The notes beneath the pieces were generated by a model. It saw nothing but the letters and a program-made list of their open reading frames with translations. It was not told where the DNA came from and ran no database searches. The translations under genes were made by a program, and so were the position numbers. From positions 1 through 8,385 of the forward strand of contig JALTFB010000035.1 of NCBI GenBank assembly GCA_027007615.1: DNA of 8,385 nt. The letters are read 5' to 3'. Position 1 is the stretch's first letter. Each line of letters starts with the position of its first letter. The stretch comes from Candidatus Shapirobacteria bacterium (GTDB taxonomy: Bacteria; Patescibacteriota; Microgenomatia; UBA12405; UBA6130). Of this stretch, positions 1 to 5,338 are shown in pieces.

Positions 1-2
1 CT

Positions 3-218
3 TGGACGATTGAGGGGGGAATTCCGGCGGTTGAGGCGGCGGGGGTAATCCACTCCGATTTTGCTAAAAAATTTATTAAAGCTGATGTAGTTGATTACTC
101 GATCTTTGTGGAATTAGGAGGTTGGGAGGAAGCTCGGGCGGCGGGGAAAGTGCGTAGCGAAGGGCGGGATTATATTGTTAAAGATGGTGATGTGGTCGAG
201 TTTAAGGTAGGCGGGTGA
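3..218 (+). CDS. ychF: Redox-regulated ATPase YchF (OLA1 family), C-terminal fragment
   Basis: Partial gene, cut by the left window edge; 71 residues remain, from WTIEGGIPAVEAAG to KDGDVVEFKVGG and a TGA stop. The visible part matches the C-terminal TGS domain of the universally conserved YchF/OLA1 P-loop ATPase. It has the family signatures AAGVIHSDF, an FIKADVVDY strand, an LGG turn, and the closing RSEGRDYIVKDGDVVEF. Full-length YchF is about 360 residues, so the G domain lies outside the window. YchF is a cytosolic, ribosome-associated ATPase linked to translation and stress responses; it has no known role in glycan synthesis. Its stop overlaps the ATG of the downstream GT2 by one base (TGATG). 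It is therefore probably co-transcribed with the glycan cluster simply through genome compaction. Identification is firm because the terminal motif is highly diagnostic. Confidence 0.93.
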   Translation, partial: WTIEGGIPAVEAAGVIHSDFAKKFIKADVVDYSIFVELGGWEEARAAGKVRSEGRDYIVKDGDVVEFKVGG

Positions 219-1582
219 TGCTCTCGGTAATAATTCCCCATTATCAAGGAAAGCGGCTGCTGCAACAATGCTTACACAGCCTTTTTGAGAATTGGGTGAG
301 TAGGTCGCCAGCATCAGCTCCTCCGATTCCATCGGAGCGCTCTGATGCCTGGCTCCCTCTATTTAATTCCCTAGAACTAATCATTGTTGATAATAATTCC
401 GCTGATGGAAGCAGAAAGTTCCTAAATAAGTTAAATTCCAACTTCCAAACTTCCTCTCGTCATCCTGATTTTTCGACAAAGTCGAAAAGTTCAGGATCTT
501 CAGTGGATGGTGTACCAGGAATGGTAATCAGACACCCCCTGAAGATGCTGAAAAAATTTCAGCATGACAATGGAGACGGAAACAAGCAGCATGACATTTT
601 ATCCCATTATCCTGAATCACCACCCCGTCATCCTGAATCACCACCCCGTCATCCTGAACTCGTTTCAGGATCTTCAGAGGGTGGCAAACTGACAACAATG
701 GTTGTCCATCCAGCTGAAGATGCTGAACCCTCCGCCACAATGTCGGAGGATCAGCATGACAACAATGTAGCAATACCAGATAACATAGAGATAAAAACAA
801 TTCTTAATAAAACTAACCTTGGTTTTGCAAAAGCGGTGAATCAGGGAGCGCGGTTGGCCAGGGGAGATTATATTCTGGTTTTAAATGACGATGTCCGTTT
901 AGCGCCCGATTGGTTAGCTGAGATGGAAAAAACAATTAAATCCCGGAAAGGCAAGAAAGTGGCCGCTTATGGCGGAGTAATACTGAACGGGAGCGGAAAA
1001 CGGTTGGAAAGCCTGGGCCTGCGCTATAACATGGCCGGACGGGCGGAAAATACCGGCAATGGAGAATTGTGGGTTAAAGCCCAGAAAAAGTATCAGCGTT
1101 GGCTAGCGGCGCCGCATTTTATTTTGGGACCGAATGGGGCGGCGGCGGTTTACCGGCGGGATATTTTTTTGAAACTGGGCGGTTTTGATGAGAGCCTTTT
1201 CGCTTATTTGGAAGACGTTGATTTTGCCTTGCGGCTTTGGAACTCTCGCTGGCAAGCGGTGTTTGTTCCCGGAGCCAAAGCTTTTCATTTTGGAGGTGCC
1301 ACCAGTGGGAAAATGGGCAACTTGCGCCAGCGAATGGCGGTCCGCAATTGGTGGTGGTTGCTCATTAAAAATTATCCCCTGCGCATTTTTTGGAAACACG
1401 GACCGGAAATTTTATTGGAAAGAATGCGCAATGCCGCTTATTTAATTAAAAATACCAAAAAGGGGGAATGGCCGGCCACTTTAAAATGGTGCGGGCAAAA
1501 TTTGTTAAAATTACCTGCGATATGGAAACAAAGAAAACCATTGCCGAGATTGGCGAAAGTAAAAAGAGGCACTCTTTCTTAA
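218..1582 (+). CDS. GT2 (rhamnosyltransferase-like) with in-frame palindromic repeat insertions
   Basis: A 454-residue cytosolic inverting glycosyltransferase of family 2 (GT-A fold), expected to move a sugar from an NDP-sugar to a lipid-linked glycan. Motifs seen: N-terminal MLSVIIPHYQG; VDNNSADGS with D58; NLGFAKAVNQGARLARGDY; a DXD-like NDD at 223-225 for metal/nucleotide binding; GPNGAAAVYRR; and GGFDESLFAYLEDVDFALRL with the ED pair at 332-333, the usual catalytic-base region of WbbL-type rhamnosyltransferases. Such enzymes are normally about 300-330 residues. The excess is two blocks, residues about 30-46 and 81-183, both made of palindromic DNA repeats. They are rich in H, P, S, D and E and unlike the rest of the protein. 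Start: ATG at 218 overlaps the ychF TGA; a GTG at 215 is also possible. The stop overlaps the LCP ATG (TAATG). The frame is unbroken, so a translated enzyme with a loop insert is plausible, but activity is not proven. Confidence 0.88.
   Translation: MLSVIIPHYQGKRLLQQCLHSLFENWVSRSPASAPPIPSERSDAWLPLFNSLELIIVDNNSADGSRKFLNKLNSNFQTSSRHPDFSTKSKSSGSSVDGVPGMVIRHPLKMLKKFQHDNGDGNKQHDILSHYPESPPRHPESPPRHPELVSGSSEGGKLTTMVVHPAEDAEPSATMSEDQHDNNVAIPDNIEIKTILNKTNLGFAKAVNQGARLARGDYILVLNDDVRLAPDWLAEMEKTIKSRKGKKVAAYGGVILNGSGKRLESLGLRYNMAGRAENTGNGELWVKAQKKYQRWLAAPHFILGPNGAAAVYRRDIFLKLGGFDESLFAYLEDVDFALRLWNSRWQAVFVPGAKAFHFGGATSGKMGNLRQRMAVRNWWWLLIKNYPLRIFWKHGPEILLERMRNAAYLIKNTKKGEWPATLKWCGQNLLKLPAIWKQRKPLPRLAKVKRGTLS
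307..353. repeat. Palindromic insert near the GT2 5' end
   Basis: A long imperfect hairpin lies inside the GT2 frame. Outer arms are GCCAGCATCAG (307-317) and CTGATGCCTGGC (342-353), complementary except for one bulged base. Inner arms are CTCCGAT (321-327) and ATCGGAG (331-337) around a TCC loop. It encodes about 16 residues between the first helix and the strand leading to VDNNSADGS, where GT2 enzymes normally have only a short turn. The CCTCCG...CGGAG core resembles the inner stem of the unit at 720-757, which suggests a related element. Confidence 0.7.
458..510 (+). repeat. Palindromic unit A, forward orientation
   Basis: Hairpin 462-497: the left arm starts ATCCTGA and ends TTTTCGAC, there is an AAA loop (478-480), and the right arm starts GTCGAAAA and ends TCAGGAT. 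It is followed by the conserved CTTCAG tail and GGATGG. This is the longest perfect inner stem of the set, and its inner arm sequence is not shared with the other units. Confidence 0.8.
532..573 (-). repeat. Palindromic unit B, reverse orientation
   Basis: Hairpin with arms ATGCTGAAA (545-553) and TTTCAGCAT (557-565). It is preceded by CCCCCTGAAG, the complement of the CTTCAGGGGG tail, and followed by GACAATGG. On the minus strand it reads as the same element as units A and C, with G in place of C at the core (CATGCTGA instead of CATCCTGA). Confidence 0.78.
610..658. repeat. 21-bp tandem repeat, about 2.3 copies
   Basis: Two exact 21-bp copies (610-630 and 631-651) begin TCCTGAATCACC and end CCCCGTCA; a third begins at 652 with TCCTGAA and then diverges into unit C. 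Each copy encodes a 7-residue ESPPRHP-type repeat. The copies are left halves of the palindromic unit joined to each other, which suggests slippage or repeated incomplete insertion. The perfect identity suggests a recent event. Confidence 0.85.
650..685 (+). repeat. Palindromic unit C, forward orientation (RHPELVSGSS type)
   Basis: Arms ATCCTGAA (651-658) and TTCAGGAT (664-671) surround a CTCGT loop, followed by the CTTCAG tail and AGGGTGG. It encodes the RHPELVSGSSEGG peptide. As I recall, this peptide recurs as a spurious or inserted segment in predicted proteins of several bacterial groups, including CPR. Confidence 0.82.
711..765 (-). repeat. Palindromic unit D, reverse orientation
   Basis: Two-tier hairpin. 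Outer arms are ATGCTGA (720-726) and TCAGCAT (751-757). Inner arms are CCTCCG (729-734) and CGGAGG (744-749). It is preceded by CTGAAG, the complement of the CTTCAG tail, and followed by GACAACAATG. The inner arm differs completely from unit A, yet both base-pair. Confidence 0.78.
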
Positions 1583-2598
1583 TGCGGCTTGGGAAAACGG
1601 TTTCTTTGGCGGCAATTAGCCTTTTGGGGATGATTGTTTTAATTGTAATTGTTTTAGGGGGCTGGTATCTAAAAAGCTTCAGCCAAGCGTCGGGCATGCC
1701 AGTAAAGAAAATCGCCAGCCAAATAAAAGAGGGTTTGGCCCACCCTTATCGCCAGCGCTATTTGACTTTTCTTATTTTGGGATTGGATAAACGCCCCGAT
1801 AATCCGACACTTTTAACAGATACCATTTTGATGGTCACCATTAACACCAAAACAGGCAATTACCTCCTTTTTTCGTTGCCGCGGGATCTGTGGATAGAAG
1901 ATTTGAGGACAAAAATAAACGCTCTTTATTATTATGGCCAGGAGCGTAACCCCCCAAAGCCTTTACAGCTGATACGCCGGCAAGTAGAAAACATTACCGG
2001 CCAAAAAATCGACAATACTATTGTTCTGACGATGGAAAATGTGCGCGATCTGATTGACATTTTAGGCGGAGTTGACGTTTATGTTGAGCGCAGTTTTACC
2101 GACCACCAATTTCCCCGCGATGACGGCAGCTATCAAGTTAAAACGATCAGTTTTAAAAAGGGCCGGCGGCATTTTAATGGCCAACAGGCGCTGGAATTTT
2201 TGCGGTCGCGCAAGAGCCAAAACCCTCTCGAGGGCAATGACGAGGCGCGCCAGGCTCGCCAACAAAAAGTTATTTTGGCTCTTAAAACAAAGCTCTTAAA
2301 AAATTCGCGGACTTTTTTGAATCCCCATAAAGCAGGTAAGCTTTACGCTTTTGCGGAAAACAAAATATTAATGAGTCCAAGAGTAGATTTACGGATGGCG
2401 GCATCCTGGTGGCCGTGGGTCTGGCGGCTATCGCATGGCCGGGAAATTGGGGCGGAGATCCCTTGGCGGGGCAAAGGAGCGCTTTTGCAACAGGGCTATG
2501 ACCGTTATTACGGCAGTTGGATATTGAAACCGCAGAACGGCGATTGGCGATTGCTGCGGAATTTTTTTCAAGAGAAAATAAAACAAATTAATGGCTAA
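1582..2598 (+). CDS. LytR-CpsA-Psr (LCP) family glycopolymer transferase
   Basis: A 338-residue membrane-anchored LCP protein. These enzymes move a polyprenyl-pyrophosphate-linked glycan to peptidoglycan or a surface protein, outside the cytoplasmic membrane. A single N-terminal membrane helix spans about residues 7-29. The LCP core follows: LILGLDKR, TDTILMV with D80, the SLPRDLW motif with R101 and D102, KINALY, then LGGVDVYV at 161-168, FLRSR, and a terminal D220-x2-R223-x2-R226-Q227 cluster. These Asp/Arg residues bind the pyrophosphate and metal in characterised LCP proteins. Start: ATG at 1582 overlaps the GT2 stop by one base and places the helix directly at the N-terminus. An upstream in-frame ATG at 1522 would add 20 polar residues and overlap GT2 by 61 nt, so it is less likely. 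The 3' end overlaps the next GT4 by 8 nt. Its presence suggests that the cluster product is attached to the wall or surface rather than released. Confidence 0.92.
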   Translation: MRLGKTVSLAAISLLGMIVLIVIVLGGWYLKSFSQASGMPVKKIASQIKEGLAHPYRQRYLTFLILGLDKRPDNPTLLTDTILMVTINTKTGNYLLFSLPRDLWIEDLRTKINALYYYGQERNPPKPLQLIRRQVENITGQKIDNTIVLTMENVRDLIDILGGVDVYVERSFTDHQFPRDDGSYQVKTISFKKGRRHFNGQQALEFLRSRKSQNPLEGNDEARQARQQKVILALKTKLLKNSRTFLNPHKAGKLYAFAENKILMSPRVDLRMAASWWPWVWRLSHGREIGAEIPWRGKGALLQQGYDRYYGSWILKPQNGDWRLLRNFFQEKIKQING

Positions 2599-3727
2599 GA
2601 GAATTTTGCTATTGAGCCATGTTTTCCGACCCCAAGGGGATGGCGGCTCGCGGCTTTTGGCTTGGTTGGGGGGGCAATTGGCTAGAAGGGGGCAAGAGGT
2701 GGAAATTTGGGCCAGCGACGGGCGGTCGAGCGATGATTTTCTTGACCCCAAAGCGCCGCGATTGCCTAAAAAACAAATTTGGCGGGGAATTGTAATCCGG
2801 CGTTGGCCAACTTGGCGCCGGGGCCGGCCCTTTTTACGCCGGCTAGTGGGGCCGGTCTTCATATGGCTCAATTGGCGGCCCCGACCGCGTTTCGATGTTG
2901 TTATCAGCGGCCCCTTTCCCACTTTGGCGCCTTTTTACGGCTGGTTTTTAGCTAAATTGTGGCGCTGCCATTTTGTTTTGGTGCCCTGTTGGCATGCCGG
3001 CGAAGCCGGGTTCCGAAAACGGCGCTTTTTTTGGCTGTTGCGGCGAGCCGATAAAATCATCGCTTTAAGCAATTACGAGAAAAAGATGTACCGCCGTTGG
3101 GGAATCGGGAAAGAAAAGATAGCGGTTTTACGGGCTAATTTAGCCCGGGGGATTATGCTAACCAAGAAACAAACAGCCGTTTTTCCTTCTCCGCCGTTAA
3201 TTTTGTTTTTAGGCAGCCAGGCGGCTCATAAGCAAATAGGCTGGCTTTTGCAAGCGTTCCAAATTCTCAAAAAGAAAGGGCGAACAAAGGCGATTCGATC
3301 AACTAAATTGGCAATTGCCGGGCCGCGAACGCTTTATTCGCCAGTTTTAAATAGGCTTTACCGGGATTTACCGGCCAAAATTCGCCGAGATGTGCAAATA
3401 TTGGGCCGGATTTCAAAAAAAGAGAAAGTGGCTTGGTTAGATCGGGCTTGGATTTTGGTTAATCCTTCCCGGGCGGAATCGTTAAGTTTGGTGGTGATGG
3501 AAGCTTGGGCCAGGAAAAAACCGATTATCGCCAATGATTTGCCGGTTTTGCGGGAACTGATGGAAAATGGCGGCGGGACGCGAATTAGGTCTCCGGAAAC
3601 TTTGGCAGAAACGTTAAATCGGTGGTTGAGCCAACCGGGCCGACTTAGAAGCGAGGGGAAAAAGGGTTATTTCTGCCTTCGGAAAAGGCGGATGCCGGTT
3701 AGTTGGTGGCAAGATCTTTTAGAGTAA
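2591..3727 (+). CDS. Family 4 glycosyltransferase (GT-B fold)
   Basis: A 378-residue retaining glycosyltransferase, cytosolic or membrane-associated. The N-terminal Rossmann half starts KRILLLSHVFRPQGDGGS with the glycine-rich loop at 16-20, then LGGQLARRGQEVEIW. The middle has DKIIALSNYEKKM, the strand and helix where the two halves meet. The C-terminal half has LILFLGSQAAHKQIGWLLQAF (about 203-223) and the EX7E signature E296/E304 in AESLSLVVMEAWARKKP, the donor-sugar and catalytic region of GT4. The protein is unusually rich in Arg and Trp, mainly at residues 60-100 (RRWPTWRRGRPFLRR), which could bind anionic membrane lipid. The C-terminus (after KKGYF) is short. The start overlaps the LCP gene by 8 nt; the stop shares a base with the GT39 start. 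Sugar specificity cannot be read from the sequence. Confidence 0.87.
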   Translation: MAKRILLLSHVFRPQGDGGSRLLAWLGGQLARRGQEVEIWASDGRSSDDFLDPKAPRLPKKQIWRGIVIRRWPTWRRGRPFLRRLVGPVFIWLNWRPRPRFDVVISGPFPTLAPFYGWFLAKLWRCHFVLVPCWHAGEAGFRKRRFFWLLRRADKIIALSNYEKKMYRRWGIGKEKIAVLRANLARGIMLTKKQTAVFPSPPLILFLGSQAAHKQIGWLLQAFQILKKKGRTKAIRSTKLAIAGPRTLYSPVLNRLYRDLPAKIRRDVQILGRISKKEKVAWLDRAWILVNPSRAESLSLVVMEAWARKKPIIANDLPVLRELMENGGGTRIRSPETLAETLNRWLSQPGRLRSEGKKGYFCLRKRRMPVSWWQDLLE

Positions 3728-5142
3728 TGGAATTAGGAATTTACTTGCTGGCCTTATTGCTGCGCTTGCCGGGAATCAACCAATCGTTATGGCTTGATGA
3801 AGCGGTTCAGGTTTGGGCTAGCCGGAATTTTAGCTTTTGGGGGCTTATTTGGCACTATATGCCCGGTGATTTTAATCCGCCTCTGTACCATTCGTTAATG
3901 TGGGCCTGGATCCATTTGTTTGGCAGCCAAGAATGGATAGTCCGCCTTCCATCTTTGGTTTTCGGAGTTGCCTCGGTTTGGCTGGCGGTGAAAATCGCCC
4001 GCGAGTTAAATTGGCCCGAAAAAAGGGCTTTGTTGGCGGGGCTTTTGCTGGCGGTGGCGCCGCTGCATATTTATTATTCGCAGGAAAACAGGATGTATAT
4101 GCTGGCGGCATTTGCGGTGGAATTGGCGGTTTGGCGGACATTGGTTCTGGCAAAACGGCAAAATTGGCGCAATATTTTATGGCTAAGCCTGGCGCTGTTG
4201 ATAATGGTTTTTAGCCATTTCTTGACGCTCTTTGCGCTGCCGGTTTTGGCCTGGTTTTTGTGGAAAAAGAAGGTTGAGCCAATAAAGCTGCTGGCGGTGG
4301 CAATAATTTTGGCCGGCGCCTATCTTGCCTACAGTCCGCTTTTATGGAGGCAGTTAAAAATGGGATTAGGCTGGCAGCAGGCTTTTCCCGTTTGGCGGCA
4401 GACGGTGGGATCTTTTACTTTGAAGGCGGCTTTTCTTTTGCCGGTTAAATTTTTGCTGGGCCGGATTGCCATCTCGCCCCGTTGGCTATATGGAATGGTG
4501 GCCATTTTGTTGGCGGCCGCCTACTGGCTGTTGCCGCTAACAATGCTGGCATTTGATTTGTTGAAAAAGAAAGCAAAAATCAACGAGCAATTAATTGCGG
4601 CGCTGGTGATTATTCCGCCGCTGGCGGGCTTTGCCATTAGCCGCTGGGTTTCCGTCTTTAGTTATTTCCGTTTCCTTTACATTTTGCCATTTTGGTATCT
4701 TTTAGTGGTTATGGAGCTGAAGCAATTGGGAAGATTGGGTAATTTGGCAACAACAATTTTGGTGGTTGCCAGTATGGTCTTTAGCGGCATTTATTTATTT
4801 AATCCCAAGTTCCATCGCGAGGATTGGCGGGGAATGGTTAATTGGCTGTGCCAAAACAATAACGGCGGCTTGGTGGTGATTTTAAACCAAATAGACAAAC
4901 CGTTTGATTATTATGATAAGGGGCGTTCTCAGGTTTGCCGCTTGAGCCGAGCCGCCGATTGGCAGCGTTGCCCGCCGCGCCGAGAAGTGTTTTTAGTGAG
5001 CTATGGTTTGCCTATTTTTGATTCTCAGGATAAAATAAGGGGTAAGCTTCTGCAGGCAGGCTATCGATTAAAACAAGGCAGAAGTTTTAGAAAGGTAGGT
5101 GTGGAAAAATGGGAGGAAATTATTATGAAAGGGACGGAATGA
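3727..5142 (+). CDS. GT39/PMT-type polytopic membrane glycosyltransferase
   Basis: A 471-residue integral membrane protein of the GT-C fold (PMT_2/ArnT-like, GT39). It uses polyprenyl-phosphate sugars on the outer face of the membrane. The first helix (about 1-14) leads into RLPGINQSLWLDEAVQ, whose D24-E25 pair in the first external loop is the expected catalytic site. It is followed by GDFNPPLYH (47-55) and APLHIYYSQENRMY (111-124), both typical of this family. About 9-11 hydrophobic segments follow to roughly residue 360. A soluble C-terminal tail of about 110 residues contains three Cys. The ATG at 3727 overlaps the GT4 stop (TAATG); an in-frame TTG at 3703 would only add MVARSFRV and is unlikely. 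The acceptor may be the glycan built by the cytosolic enzymes here, a lipid, or a protein; the sequence does not decide. Confidence 0.88.
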   Translation: MELGIYLLALLLRLPGINQSLWLDEAVQVWASRNFSFWGLIWHYMPGDFNPPLYHSLMWAWIHLFGSQEWIVRLPSLVFGVASVWLAVKIARELNWPEKRALLAGLLLAVAPLHIYYSQENRMYMLAAFAVELAVWRTLVLAKRQNWRNILWLSLALLIMVFSHFLTLFALPVLAWFLWKKKVEPIKLLAVAIILAGAYLAYSPLLWRQLKMGLGWQQAFPVWRQTVGSFTLKAAFLLPVKFLLGRIAISPRWLYGMVAILLAAAYWLLPLTMLAFDLLKKKAKINEQLIAALVIIPPLAGFAISRWVSVFSYFRFLYILPFWYLLVVMELKQLGRLGNLATTILVVASMVFSGIYLFNPKFHREDWRGMVNWLCQNNNGGLVVILNQIDKPFDYYDKGRSQVCRLSRAADWQRCPPRREVFLVSYGLPIFDSQDKIRGKLLQAGYRLKQGRSFRKVGVEKWEEIIMKGTE

Positions 5143-5336
5143 GATGGAACGGGGGCGCTTTAGGCGTATCTCGTAAGCATCCTAAAGTGTTAGGTGAAAA
5201 GTGGGCACAAGGAAATGCACAGTTTGTGAATGGCTTAGTCGAGATTGGAGTTTACCATATGTCTTTAGTCAGTCCTGAACCAAGTAATTCTATGAAAGTT
5301 GACGAAGATAAGAATAGTGGCGAGCCAGATAAATAG
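5139..5336 (+). CDS. Small hypothetical protein of unknown function
   Basis: A 65-residue ORF starting at ATG 5139, which overlaps the GT39 stop by 4 nt (ATGA) and ends 2 nt before the next GT4. It fits the gap between these genes exactly, which favours a real gene. An alternative in-frame ATG at 5109 (75 residues) has a better purine-rich upstream stretch (AAAGGTAGG) but overlaps GT39 by 34 nt. The protein starts MRWNGGALGVSRKHP, has a middle PKVLGEKWAQGN and LVEIGVYHMSL, and ends in a charged, disordered-looking tail (MKVDEDKNSGEPDK). There is no signal peptide or membrane helix. Codon choice is more mixed than in its neighbours (GCA, AGT, TTA instead of GCG, TTG), so a chance ORF or decayed gene remains possible. 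A faint likeness to the N-terminal part of cis-prenyltransferases is too weak to name it. Confidence 0.42.
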   Translation: MRWNGGALGVSRKHPKVLGEKWAQGNAQFVNGLVEIGVYHMSLVSPEPSNSMKVDEDKNSGEPDK

Positions 5337-5338
5337 TA

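Larger units (their letters stand above)
458..765. repeat. Cluster of palindromic repeat units inserted in the GT2 gene
   Basis: About 300 bp made of several hairpin units in both orientations. The shared core is GTCATSCTGA, then a variable arm pair, then TCAGSATCTTCAG. Forward units are at 458-510 and 650-685; reverse units are at 532-573 and 711-765; partial units lie between. Forward units translate as RHPDFSTKSKSSGSS and RHPELVSGSSEGG, and reverse units end in QHDN. All are open in the GT2 frame. The block replaces what should be a loop of about 10 residues before the NLGFAKAVNQG motif. The behaviour resembles Rickettsia palindromic elements and REP/BIME-like non-autonomous elements. The assignment to any named family is inference. 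Confidence 0.85.

Noticed and set aside
462..497. Rho-independent terminator
   Set aside because: The stem is strong but has no following T-run, and it lies inside a coding region with the frame open through it.
458..765. CRISPR array
   Set aside because: The units are palindromic, vary in sequence and orientation, are not separated by unique spacers of regular length, and lie in an open coding frame.
528..800. A 90-residue minus-strand ORF over the repeat block
   Set aside because: It exists because the palindromes lack stops in both directions; the protein is only repeat-derived sequence and it lies within the real GT2 gene.
1468..1581. Longer N-terminus for the LCP protein, from ATG 1468 or 1522
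   Set aside because: It would overlap GT2 heavily and put a polar leader before the membrane helix; the TAATG start at 1582 matches the style of the other junctions.
2428..2922. A 164-residue minus-strand ORF
   Set aside because: It spans the LCP/GT4 junction antisense, is rich in Arg and Pro as expected from GC-rich antisense reading, and has no recognisable domain.
3640..3727. Frameshift at the end of the GT4 at 2591
   Set aside because: The C-terminus looks unusual, but the other frames soon hit stops or give no better family match, and the stop forms a normal TAATG junction.
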